Shown one piece after another: positions 8,010 to 14,604 of a stretch of 29,270 nt of DNA. Position numbers and translations under genes: made by a program. Source of the stretch: an uncultured bacterium (GTDB lineage: Bacteria; Actinomycetota; Coriobacteriia; Coriobacteriales; Coriobacteriaceae); the NCBI GenBank assembly GCA_905216075.1, contig CAJMSO010000002.1, positions 1-29,270 of the forward strand, in the 5' to 3' direction. How positions within the stretch are numbered: position 1 is the first letter of the stretch; each line of letters begins with the position of its first letter. Under the pieces are notes generated by a model that saw nothing but the letters and a program-made list of their open reading frames with translations, searched no databases and was not told the DNA's origin.

Positions 8010-8029
8010 AGGGGTATTATCCCCTTTTT
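8010..8029 (+). terminator. Small terminator-like hairpin in the veg leader
   Basis: AGGGG/CCCCT with a 6-nt loop is followed by five T (8025-8029). It lies between the veg promoter and the veg ribosome-binding site. The stem has only 5 bp, so termination would be weak or conditional. It could instead be a leader hairpin without regulatory role. Confidence 0.35.
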
Positions 8030-8056
8030 GAATTGCACCCTCTGGAGGCCCTATTC

Positions 8057-8353
8057 ATGGAAGAGATGGAAGTCAATCACGTCGACGACATCCACGAGAA
8101 GTTGACCGATATGGTGGGCGATCGCGTCAAGGTTAAGGCCAACATGGGCCGTACCCGCGTCATCGAGCGCATGGGCACCATCAAGAGCGTCCACCCCGCT
8201 GTCTTTATCGTTGAGGTTGACGAGCGTCGCGGCCGCAAATCGCGTCAGTCCTACCAGTACATCGATGTCCTTACCGGCCAGGTCGAACTGTTCGACCCCG
8301 AGAGCGGCGAACATATCTTTACCCCGCTCGGCAACCAGCTCGAGGAGCACTAA
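8057..8353 (+). CDS. veg: Veg-family protein (DUF1021)
   Basis: A small cytoplasmic protein (98 residues) homologous to Bacillus subtilis Veg, which has been linked to biofilm regulation; its biochemical role is unsettled. The alignable core reads DRVKVKANMGR, then IERMGTI, then HPAVFIVEVD, and ends SYQYIDVLTGQVEL, matching the Veg order of an RNA-binding-like beta-barrel. Start: ATG at 8057 with GGAGG 8 nt upstream; an N-terminal extension to 8033 has no such site. ispE starts 2 nt after its stop. Veg just upstream of ispE is also the Bacillus arrangement, which supports the call. Confidence 0.88.
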   Translation: MEEMEVNHVDDIHEKLTDMVGDRVKVKANMGRTRVIERMGTIKSVHPAVFIVEVDERRGRKSRQSYQYIDVLTGQVELFDPESGEHIFTPLGNQLEEH

Positions 8354-8355
8354 CG

Positions 8356-9252
8356 GTGACCGATCGGTCCCTCATCCTTACCGCGCCGGCAAAGATTAAC
8401 CTCTATCTGGGGGTTCATACCGAGCGCGACGCCCGCGGCTATCACAGGGTCGATTCCCTGATGGCAGCCGTCAGTCTTTCCGATACCGTGACGGTCACGC
8501 CGGCGCAGGCGTTGACCGTCCAGACGGTTCCGGCATCCGATTTTCCCATGCAAAAAAATACGGCCTATCGGGCGGCAATCGCTATGGCCGAGCGTTACGG
8601 TCGCGATGCCAACGTGTGCGTGACGATCGAAAAGCGTATCCCGCTGTGCGCCGGCCTGGGAGGCCCCTCGACGGATGCCGCTGCGGTCATCGTTGCCTTG
8701 GCCGAGCTGTGGGGTATCGACCGCGCCGACCCCGCGCTCGATGACATCGCTCGCGGTATCGGCGCCGACGTGCCGTTCTTTTTGCACACGAGTCCCGCAT
8801 TCTACGTCGGCGGGGGAGATGTGCTGGCCACTGAGTATCCTGTGCTTCCGGCGACACCTGTCGTATTGGTCAAACCGCACGAGACGAGCGTTTCAACGGT
8901 TGAAGCGTATCGACGATTTGATGAGAGCCCGGTGCCCGCGGACAAACCCGGTGCGATTGCTTCTGTCTTACGCGCCGGCGATGCCGAGGCGGCATATGCG
9001 CTCGTTCATAACAATCTGGGCGTCATATCCGCGCAGATGGAGCCGCGGATCCAGGCGGTTCTCGACTGGCTGCGCGCACAGGAGGGAACCGTTGCCGTGG
9101 ACGTGTGCGGTTCGGGTGCCTGCTCGTTTGCCATTTGCGATACCGTCGCTGCAGCAGTCCATCTTGCGGGAGCTGCCCAGCAAAATGGCTGGTGGGCCTG
9201 CGCGACTGAGCTTATTCCCAACACGGTTCAAATCGACGCGCCAAAGAAATAA
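8356..9252 (+). CDS. ispE: 4-diphosphocytidyl-2-C-methyl-D-erythritol kinase
   Basis: A GHMP-family kinase of the MEP isoprenoid pathway. It phosphorylates the 2-hydroxyl of CDP-methylerythritol in the cytoplasm. The 298 residues begin with a GTG start, with GAGGAG in the end of veg. Motifs: APAKINLYL near the N-terminus, the ATP-binding glycine loop PLCAGLGGPSTDAAA, and VCGSGACSF near the C-terminus. Two motifs deviate slightly: the loop is GGPSTDAA rather than GGGSSDAA, and GSGAC replaces GSGPT, both conservative. The next pathway enzyme by number, IspD, begins at the right end of the window, so two MEP genes lie within 20 kb but not together. Confidence 0.93.
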   Translation: MTDRSLILTAPAKINLYLGVHTERDARGYHRVDSLMAAVSLSDTVTVTPAQALTVQTVPASDFPMQKNTAYRAAIAMAERYGRDANVCVTIEKRIPLCAGLGGPSTDAAAVIVALAELWGIDRADPALDDIARGIGADVPFFLHTSPAFYVGGGDVLATEYPVLPATPVVLVKPHETSVSTVEAYRRFDESPVPADKPGAIASVLRAGDAEAAYALVHNNLGVISAQMEPRIQAVLDWLRAQEGTVAVDVCGSGACSFAICDTVAAAVHLAGAAQQNGWWACATELIPNTVQIDAPKK

Positions 9253-9261
9253 AAATTTCTC

Positions 9262-9290
9262 TAGCACACGACGAAAATCTTTGTTACTAT
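9262..9290 (+). promoter_or_regulatory. Promoter of tRNA-Pro
   Basis: TACTAT at 9285-9290 serves as -10, ending 11 nt before the mature tRNA 5' end. A weak -35 (TAGCAC, 9262-9267) lies 17 bp upstream. Position relative to the tRNA is the main support. Confidence 0.5.
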
Positions 9291-9301
9291 AGTTGAGCTA
9301 A

Positions 9302-9378
9302 CGGGTTGTGGCTCAGTTTGGTAGAGCACTGCGTTCGGGACGCAGGGGTCGCTGGTTCAAATCCAGTCAACCCGACCA
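9302..9378 (+). tRNA. tRNA-Pro (anticodon CGG)
   Basis: A complete 77-nt cloverleaf with encoded CCA. Acceptor CGGGTTG/CAACCCG, anticodon stem CTGCG/CGCAG with loop TTCGGGA (anticodon CGG), and T-loop TTCAAAT. It begins 49 nt after ispE and is followed by its own terminator. Confidence 0.96.
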
Positions 9379-9388
9379 GAGCATGAGG

Positions 9389-9417
9389 AGGGACCGCTTC
9401 TTGCGGTCCCTTTTTTT
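9389..9417 (+). terminator. Terminator of tRNA-Pro
   Basis: A 9-bp stem AGGGACCGC/GCGGTCCCT with a 5-nt loop, followed by a run of seven T that begins with the last stem base. A textbook intrinsic terminator 10 nt after the tRNA. Confidence 0.92.
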
Positions 9418-9425
9418 AGCTATTG

Positions 9426-9454
9426 TTGTGATACCGCGACACCCGCGGTATACT
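9426..9454 (+). promoter_or_regulatory. tatA promoter with a palindrome between -35 and -10
   Basis: TTGTGA (9426-9431), exactly 17 bp, then TATACT (9449-9454) form a good SigA promoter. A perfect 8-bp inverted repeat, ATACCGCG (9431-9438) and CGCGGTAT (9444-9451) with a 5-nt spacer, fills the spacer and enters the -10. That is the position expected for a repressor operator. No cognate regulator is identifiable. Confidence 0.65.
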
Positions 9455-9490
9455 CATTCGAGCTTGTCTCGCTGTATTGTGGAGGTCTAC

Positions 9491-9766
9491 ATGTTTGGAC
9501 TGAGGGCTCCTGAGCTCATCATTATTCTCGTCGTTGTCTTGATCATCTTCGGGCCTAAGAACCTGCCGAAGCTCGGCAAGTCTCTCGGCTCTACCGTCAA
9601 GAATATCCGAGAGGGTATGGAGGGCGACGATAAGGGCGAAACCAAGCAGGCCGAGGACGTTGTGGTCGAGGAGTCCAAGGAGGACAAGGAGATCGCAGAG
9701 CTCGAGGCCAAGCTCGCTGCTGCCAAGAAAAAGCAGGCAGAGGACAGCGACGCGGACGCAGAGTAG
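9491..9766 (+). CDS. tatA: Twin-arginine translocase subunit TatA
   Basis: A small membrane protein (91 residues) that forms the pore-lining oligomer of the Tat pathway, which exports folded proteins. The N-terminus MFGLRAPE is followed by one transmembrane helix (about 9-22), the FGP hinge, then an amphipathic helix KNLPKLGKSLGS. The C-terminal tail (about 45-91) is very acidic and lysine-rich, a likely charged coil. Start: ATG at 9491, with GGAGG 5 nt upstream; the open frame continues upstream through the tRNA and is not coding there. No tatC or tatB is nearby. TatA and TatE cannot be told apart from sequence. Confidence 0.93.
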   Translation: MFGLRAPELIIILVVVLIIFGPKNLPKLGKSLGSTVKNIREGMEGDDKGETKQAEDVVVEESKEDKEIAELEAKLAAAKKKQAEDSDADAE

Positions 9767-9791
9767 TCCCATCCCTTTGGGGTGAGCACCT

Positions 9792-9824
9792 GACCGGCTT
9801 GCCCGCAGGCTAGCCGGTCTTTTT
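9792..9824 (+). terminator. Terminator of tatA
   Basis: An 8-bp stem GACCGGCT/AGCCGGTC with an inner GCC/GGC pairing is followed by TTTTT. It lies 25 nt after the tatA stop codon. Confidence 0.88.
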
Positions 9825-9872
9825 CGTTTTGTTGACAGTTGATCGTTACATCATAGTTGGGGAGATATCCGT

Positions 9873-10343
9873 ATGGACGCAAGCCAGATCGTACTGACCG
9901 CTGAGGGCCGCCAGAAGCTCGTTGAGGAGCTCGCTTGGCGTGAGGGCGATTACGCCAAGGAGATCGTCGAGGACATCAAGGAAGCCCGCGCGTTCGGCGA
10001 CCTTTCGGAGAACTCCGAGTACGATGCCGCCAAGGACAAGCAGGCCCAGAATGCTGCTCGCATTGCCGAGATTCAGGCCATCCTCGCCAACGCTCAGGTT
10101 GCTGCCACCACGGGCGATCTGACCGTCTCCATCGGTTCCACCGTTTCTCTGATCGATCCCAACGGTGAGGTCATGGAAGTCACGCTCGTCGGTACCACCG
10201 AGACCAACTCGCTCGAGCACAAGATCTCTAACGAGTCTCCGGTCGGTCACGCCATCATCGGTCACGGCGAGGGCGACTCCGTTGAGGTCGTTACGCCTTC
10301 TGGCAAGACCCGCGTCTACACCATCGCCAAGATCGCACGCTAG
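9873..10343 (+). CDS. greA: Transcription elongation factor GreA
   Basis: Binds the secondary channel of RNA polymerase and stimulates transcript cleavage to rescue backtracked complexes (156 residues, usual 155-165). The N-terminal coiled coil contains ARAFGDLSENSEYDAAK, whose acidic tip (Asp and Glu of the GDLSEN turn) is the catalytic part. The C-terminal FKBP-like domain contains ISNESPVGHAIIGH and GDSVEV. Start: ATG at 9873, with GGGGAG 6 nt upstream. A perfect TTGACA stands at 9832-9837, but no convincing -10 follows at the right distance, so the promoter is not assigned. Confidence 0.96.
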   Translation: MDASQIVLTAEGRQKLVEELAWREGDYAKEIVEDIKEARAFGDLSENSEYDAAKDKQAQNAARIAEIQAILANAQVAATTGDLTVSIGSTVSLIDPNGEVMEVTLVGTTETNSLEHKISNESPVGHAIIGHGEGDSVEVVTPSGKTRVYTIAKIAR

Positions 10344-10371
10344 ACCACGGTCCCGCGTAAAGGTATGTTTT

Positions 10372-10409
10372 CGCTCCCTGGGACCGAATCCTGGGGAGCG
10401 TTTTAGTTT
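10372..10409 (+). terminator. Terminator between greA and lysS
   Basis: Stem CGCTCCC (10372-10378) and GGGAGCG (10394-10400) followed by TTTTAGTTT. It lies 28 nt after greA and 13 nt before the lysS start, so lysS is expressed either by read-through or under its control. The U-tract is interrupted, so efficiency is uncertain. Confidence 0.65.
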
Positions 10410-10422
10410 GAGGAGCTAACTT

Positions 10423-12387
10423 ATGGCAGAGAACCAGAACGTCGCCGATCAGGCCTCGACGCTCAACGACGAGCGCGCCACGCGTCTGGCAAAGCGCGCC
10501 GCCCTGTTCGAGGCGGGGCAGAACCCCTATCCCGAGCACTCCGAGATCGAGGACTATGTCGTCGACATTGAGGCCAAATATGCCGATCTTGCCGATGGCG
10601 AGGATACTGAGGACGTCGTGAAGATCGGCGGCCGCGTGGTCGCCAAGCGTGGCCAGGGAAAGATCATGTTTATCGTCGTGCGCGACGCTACCGCCGAGAT
10701 TCAGCTGTTCTGCCGCATCAACGACATGGACGAGGCAGCTTGGAATACGCTCAAGGCTCTCGACCTTGGTGACATCCTGGGCGTGACCGGCGTGGTCGTG
10801 CGCACCAAGCGCGGCCAGCTCTCCGTCGCCCCCAAGAGCGCGACCCTGCTCTCCAAGGCCGTTCGTCCGTTGCCCGAGAAGTTCCACGGTCTTTCCGATA
10901 AGGAGACCCGTTATCGTCAACGCTATGTTGACCTGATTGCCAACGACGATGTTCGCGAGACCTTCCGCAAGCGCTCGCAGATTCTCTCCACCTTCCGCCG
11001 CTTCATGGAATCTGACGGCTACATGGAGGTCGAGACCCCCATCCTGCAGACCATTCAGGGCGGCGCTACGGCCAAGCCGTTTATTACGCACTTCAACGCG
11101 CTCGATCAGGAGTGCTACCTGCGCATTGCTACCGAGCTGCACCTCAAGCGCTGCATCGTCGGTGGCTTTGAGCGCGTCTTCGAGATCGGCCGCATCTTCC
11201 GCAACGAGGGTATGGACCTCACCCACAACCCCGAGTTCACCACGATGGAGGCCTATCGTGCCTTCTCCGATCTCGAGGGCATGAAGGCACTCGCCCAGGG
11301 CGTCATCAAGGCTGCCAACAAGGCTATCGGCAATCCCGAGGTCATCGAGTATCAGGGCCAGACCATCGACCTTTCTGGTGAGTGGGCCAGCCGTCCCATG
11401 ACCGACATCGTCTCCGACGTGCTCGGCAAGCAGGTCACCATCGACACGCCGGTCGAGGAGCTTGCTGCCGCCGCGCGCGAGAAGGGCCTGGAGATCAAGC
11501 CCGAGTGGACTGCTGGCAAGATCATCGCCGAGATTTACGATGAGCTGGGCGAGGACACCATCGTCAACCCGACGTTCGTGTGCGATTACCCCATCGAGGT
11601 CAGCCCGCTTGCCAAGCGTTTTGAGGACGACCCGCGCCTGACGCACCGCTTTGAGCTGGTTATTGCCGGTCACGAGTACGCCAACGCGTTCTCCGAGCTC
11701 AACGACCCGGTCGACCAGGCCGAGCGCTTTGCCGCCCAGATGGCCGAGAAGGCCGGCGGTGACGACGAGGCCATGGAGTATGACGAGGATTACGTGCGCG
11801 CCCTCGAGTACGGTATGCCTCCCGCGGGCGGCATCGGCATCGGTATCGACCGCGTGGTCATGCTGCTCACCAACCAGGCTTCTATCCGCGACGTGCTGCT
11901 GTTCCCGCACATGAAGCCCGAGAAGGGTTTCCAGTCCGGTGCCGCTGCCGCCAAGGCTGCCGAGGCCGGCAACGCCGCGAGCCCGTTCGTTAAGCCGCTT
12001 AAGCCCACGCTCGATTACTCCAAGATCGCCGTTGAGCCGCTGTTTGAGGAGTTCGTCGACTTTGATACCTTCTCCAAGAGCGACTTCCGCGCTGTGAAGG
12101 TCAAGGCATGCGAGGCCGTCAAGAAGTCCAAGAAGCTGCTGAACTTTACGCTCGACGACGGCACCGGCACCGACCGCACCATCCTCTCCGGTATTCACGA
12201 GTACTACGAGCCCGAGGACCTGGTCGGTAAGACCCTGCTCGCCATCACCAATCTGCCTCCGCGCAAGATGATGGGCATCCCCAGCTGCGGCATGCTGATC
12301 AGCGCTGTCCACGAGGAGGAGGGCGAGGAGCGCCTCAACCTGATCCAGCTCGATGCTTCCATCCCCGCCGGCGCAAAGATGTACTAG
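10423..12387 (+). CDS. lysS: Class II lysyl-tRNA synthetase with C-terminal Trbp111-type tRNA-binding domain
   Basis: Charges tRNA-Lys with lysine in the cytoplasm. 654 residues, about 150 longer than ordinary LysS. Residues about 60-160 form the anticodon-binding OB domain. The catalytic domain holds motif 2 in FEIGRIFRNEGMD (about 250-265) and motif 3 in GGIGIGIDRVVML (about 465-480). After an alanine-rich linker (about 500-520), residues 545-654 match the tRNA-binding OB domain found at the C-terminus of many MetRS and in Trbp111: DFRAVKVKACEAVKKSKK, then LSGIHEYY, then PRKMMGIPSCGMLIS. The frame is continuous with no break at the join, so this is a true fusion. The extra domain probably raises affinity for tRNA non-specifically. 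Confidence 0.95.
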   Translation: MAENQNVADQASTLNDERATRLAKRAALFEAGQNPYPEHSEIEDYVVDIEAKYADLADGEDTEDVVKIGGRVVAKRGQGKIMFIVVRDATAEIQLFCRINDMDEAAWNTLKALDLGDILGVTGVVVRTKRGQLSVAPKSATLLSKAVRPLPEKFHGLSDKETRYRQRYVDLIANDDVRETFRKRSQILSTFRRFMESDGYMEVETPILQTIQGGATAKPFITHFNALDQECYLRIATELHLKRCIVGGFERVFEIGRIFRNEGMDLTHNPEFTTMEAYRAFSDLEGMKALAQGVIKAANKAIGNPEVIEYQGQTIDLSGEWASRPMTDIVSDVLGKQVTIDTPVEELAAAAREKGLEIKPEWTAGKIIAEIYDELGEDTIVNPTFVCDYPIEVSPLAKRFEDDPRLTHRFELVIAGHEYANAFSELNDPVDQAERFAAQMAEKAGGDDEAMEYDEDYVRALEYGMPPAGGIGIGIDRVVMLLTNQASIRDVLLFPHMKPEKGFQSGAAAAKAAEAGNAASPFVKPLKPTLDYSKIAVEPLFEEFVDFDTFSKSDFRAVKVKACEAVKKSKKLLNFTLDDGTGTDRTILSGIHEYYEPEDLVGKTLLAITNLPPRKMMGIPSCGMLISAVHEEEGEERLNLIQLDASIPAGAKMY

Positions 12388-12389
12388 GG

Positions 12390-12419
12390 GGTTACGGCGT
12401 TTTACCAAACGCCGTAACC
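12390..12419 (+). repeat. Perfect 13-bp hairpin directly after lysS
   Basis: GGTTACGGCGTTT (12390-12402) and AAACGCCGTAACC (12407-12419) pair completely around a TACC loop. It begins 3 nt after the stop codon. There is no U-tract, so it is more likely an mRNA 3'-end stabiliser or a repeat element than an intrinsic terminator. Confidence 0.65.
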
Positions 12420-12438
12420 GCTCGACGCTGCGCGCCGC

Positions 12439-12524
12439 CCAGAGCGACAATTTGTCATTCAAAAGGCAAGGCATGACCAGAAGGTCTATGCCTTGCCTTT
12501 TTCATGCCAACTTGTTCGCTCTGG
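12439..12524 (+). terminator. Nested double inverted repeat with bidirectional terminator core
   Basis: Inner arms AAAAGGCAAGGCAT (12461-12474) and ATGCCTTGCCTTTT (12488-12501) form a 14-bp stem with T-tracts readable on both strands. Outer arms CCAGAGCGACAA (12439-12450) and TTGTTCGCTCTGG (12512-12524) also pair with a single bulge. The core is a likely lysS terminator. The outer repeat is unusual for a terminator and may mark a small inserted element. Confidence 0.7.
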
Positions 12525-12566
12525 ACGTCGCTCGCTGTCCGTCCTCTATCTGCGGCGTTGACTTGG

Positions 12567-12661
12567 TTGACACTTAGAACATCGATGTAGTCATTGTGGA
12601 CGTTCTTAAACGACTACCCACGGCTATTGCGCGCATGGTTCGCATGACAGCCGTCTCTTTT
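12567..12661 (+). promoter_or_regulatory. Possible promoter and leader hairpin upstream of the ThrE-family gene
   Basis: A perfect TTGACA lies at 12567-12572 without a clear -10 partner (weak TAGTCA at 12588). Downstream, ACGGCT (12620-12625) and AGCCGT (12649-12654), with inner TGCG/CGCA pairing, are followed by CTCTTTT. This terminator-like hairpin sits 62 nt upstream of the coding start. The evidence is weak. No gene is visible in 12388-12722. Confidence 0.25.
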
Positions 12662-12722
12662 ATGTTTCCTTTAGCCGTTGCTGCCTAGGATGGGGGTTAG
12701 TCGGTAGGAAGGGAGCGTCTAT

Positions 12723-14291
12723 ATGGACGACGCGAGCGAGCGTTCAATCGAAGAGGACATGCTCGATCAGTTCAATTACTTTGATGATGAGGACGAGGAG
12801 CTGATCGACCGTCGCGAGCCAGCGCCGCTTGATTCCTTTGATCTGGTCGATGAAGAGCCCGACGAGGACGAGGGCGAATCGGCGGAGCCCTCACAGCCTT
12901 CGCGCCTTGACTCGCTGCTTTCGAGAGCCCCCATGCACCACGGTGTCCGTGCCGGCGCGCTCCATATGAAAACTGACTGGCACCAGATCGTGACGGCAGG
13001 CGATGAGCTTGCCGTCGATGCGCCGCTCACCGATAAATCATCCATCATCTGCCGCACCGGCATGCTTATGCTGGCAAGCGGAACGGGTGCCTGGCGCGTG
13101 CGCGATACCATGAATCGTGTTGCCGCCGTACTCGGTGTCACCATCCACGTTGACTTAAGTCTTCTGTCGTTTGAGTGCACCTGCATCGAAGATGGTCACT
13201 GCTTTAATGAGGTCGTCAGCTTGCCCACAACGGGCGTCAATACCCATCGCATTTGGATGATGGAGAGTTTCCTCAAGGAAATCGAGACCTATGGTCGTCG
13301 CTTCACGGTGCACGAGTATCACGAGATGCTCAAGACCGTTGAGAGTTCAAAACCTGATTACGCGCCTTGGCAACAGGGCCTTGCGGCGGCCTGCGCCTGT
13401 GGCGCCTTCGTTTTTTTGCTCGGCGGCGGCCCTATCGAGATGGCCTGCGCGTTCGTGGGCGCGGGTGTCGGCAACTTTGCCCGCTCCCATATTCTCAAGC
13501 AAGGCCTTGGTCAGTTCAGCGCGCTGACGACCGGCGTTGCGCTCGCTTGCGTTTCGTATCTGCTGGCATTGCTCGGCCTTGGCCAGGTCATACCGGGGGC
13601 AATGTCGCACCAAGAAGGCTATATCGGCGCCATGCTCTTTGTGATTCCCGGCTTTCCACTCATTACGGCAGGCCTCGACATCGCTAAGCTCGACATGCGA
13701 AGCGGTATCGAGCGCCTTTCATATGCCGTATCGATTATTGTGATGGCGACCCTCGTAGGTTGGATGGTTGCCGAGTGTGTTGGCCTGGCGCCGGACGACT
13801 TTGCCCCACTGGGCCTTTCGCCGCTTGCCCTTACGCTCCTGCGCGTGGTGATGAGCTTCGTTGGCGTATTCGGCTTCTCGGTGATGTTCAACAGCCCGGT
13901 AAAGATGGCCGCGGCAGCTGGGTTGATCGGCGCCGTGTCCAATACCCTGCGTCTGACCCTTGTCGATGCGCCGACGATGATTCCCTTCCTGGGCCTCAGC
14001 ACGGGAATGCCTCCCGAGGCAGCAGCGTTTATCGGCGCGCTGGTATCGGGGCTGCTCGCAAGCTTGGCTGAAGTCAAGCTCACCTACCCGCGCATCGCCC
14101 TCACGGTGCCTTCGATTGTCATTATGGTGCCGGGCTTGTATCTGTATCGCTCGATGTATTACATGTGCACCTTCGACACGGTCAATATGCTCGGCTGGTT
14201 TGTGCGCGCAGTGCTCATCGTAGCGTTTCTGCCCGTTGGACTGGGTGTGGCGCGTACGCTCACCGACCCTCGCTGGCGCCACACCAGCTAA
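12723..14291 (+). CDS. Threonine/serine exporter family (ThrE-like) membrane protein
   Basis: A probable amino-acid exporter of the ThrE family in the cytoplasmic membrane (522 residues). Residues 1-70 are strongly acidic and probably disordered. Residues about 95-200 form the soluble part of the N-terminal ThrE domain (LMLASGTGAWRVRDTMNRVA). Then come about ten hydrophobic segments, with the second ThrE_2-type domain from about 360 onwards (GVFGFSVMFNSP, GLIGAVSNTLR). Having both halves in one chain matches actinobacterial ThrE rather than the split two-gene form. Start: ATG at 12723 preceded by GGGAG. The transported substrate is inferred from the family only. The gene stands alone, and its stop codon abuts a REP-like hairpin. 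Confidence 0.85.
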   Translation: MDDASERSIEEDMLDQFNYFDDEDEELIDRREPAPLDSFDLVDEEPDEDEGESAEPSQPSRLDSLLSRAPMHHGVRAGALHMKTDWHQIVTAGDELAVDAPLTDKSSIICRTGMLMLASGTGAWRVRDTMNRVAAVLGVTIHVDLSLLSFECTCIEDGHCFNEVVSLPTTGVNTHRIWMMESFLKEIETYGRRFTVHEYHEMLKTVESSKPDYAPWQQGLAAACACGAFVFLLGGGPIEMACAFVGAGVGNFARSHILKQGLGQFSALTTGVALACVSYLLALLGLGQVIPGAMSHQEGYIGAMLFVIPGFPLITAGLDIAKLDMRSGIERLSYAVSIIVMATLVGWMVAECVGLAPDDFAPLGLSPLALTLLRVVMSFVGVFGFSVMFNSPVKMAAAAGLIGAVSNTLRLTLVDAPTMIPFLGLSTGMPPEAAAFIGALVSGLLASLAEVKLTYPRIALTVPSIVIMVPGLYLYRSMYYMCTFDTVNMLGWFVRAVLIVAFLPVGLGVARTLTDPRWRHTS

Positions 14292-14326
14292 TTGGTACAA
14301 GGGGGACAGGTTACTTTGCACCAAAT
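14291..14326 (+). repeat. REP-like hairpin, copy 2, abutting the ThrE-family stop codon
   Basis: TTGGTACAA (14292-14300) and TTGCACCAA (14316-14324) pair with one mismatch around a loop containing GGGACAGGTT, the same core as in the hairpin at 6687-6725. Stem sequences differ between the two copies, while the core and its position in the loop are kept. Confidence 0.65.
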
Positions 14327-14327
14327 G

Positions 14328-14394
14328 AGTTGCGGTGAAATAGGGACTGAATTGCTGCTTAAAGGGTCAAAACAGTCCGTATTCCACCGCAACT
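14328..14394. repeat. Long imperfect inverted repeat (22-bp arms)
   Basis: AGTTGCGGTGAAATAGGGAC plus TG (14328-14349) pairs with the segment 14373-14394 at 20 of 22 positions around a 23-nt loop. It begins 2 nt after the preceding REP-like hairpin, so the two form a composite repeat. A short open frame running through it is an artefact of the repeat. It may be a MITE- or REP-type element, or a structured RNA 3' end. Confidence 0.65.
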
Positions 14395-14445
14395 TATGGG
14401 GTCGGGGGATTATCGGTGCCCTGCATCTTCATAAACTCAACGCTT

Positions 14446-14465
14446 ACGAAGCGCATGCGTTTCGT
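14446..14465. promoter_or_regulatory. 20-bp palindrome upstream of the DUF2798 gene
   Basis: ACGAAGCGCATGCGTTTCGT is palindromic except for one G/T position per arm. A -10-like TAGGCT (14468-14473) follows directly, so it occupies the usual operator position. No -35 is recognisable and no cognate regulator is known. The rest of 14292-14604 holds repeats and a terminator but no gene. Confidence 0.4.
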
Positions 14466-14510
14466 GCTAGGCTGGTTCCACCACATAAGTAGTCGCAGAC
14501 GCGCGTACCA

Positions 14511-14560
14511 CGGGCGGGCGAGATGAAGTTCCAACAGCTCCATCTTGCCCGCCCGTTTTT
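14511..14560 (+). terminator. Strong terminator upstream of the DUF2798 gene
   Basis: A 15-bp stem (CGGGCGGGCGAGATG at 14511-14525, CATCTTGCCCGCCCG at 14541-14555, one G-T pair) is followed by TTTTT. It ends 45 nt before the DUF2798 start codon. It either ends the transcript of the ThrE-family gene or attenuates a transcript starting near 14480. Confidence 0.85.
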
Positions 14561-14604
14561 GTTGCGTGGCGCCGCGGTACAACACAGAGAGGAATCTGCC
14601 CTTT

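Noticed and set aside
9308..9490. Extended N-terminus of tatA running back through the tRNA-Pro gene
   Set aside because: It overlaps a tRNA, a terminator and the tatA promoter; the ATG at 9491 has a GGAGG site and gives the standard TatA N-terminus.
9832..9837. Perfect TTGACA as a greA -35
   Set aside because: No acceptable -10 occurs 16-18 bp downstream, and the implied start would fall on the ribosome-binding site.
10291..12474. A 727-codon open frame antisense to lysS
   Set aside because: It is the mirror of a well-supported synthetase gene in GC-rich DNA. The product is Leu/Val/Gly/His-rich without domains and there is no ribosome-binding site.
14292..14492. Short open frame of 66 codons after the ThrE-family gene
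   Set aside because: It runs entirely through two inverted repeats and has no ribosome-binding site; it is repeat DNA.
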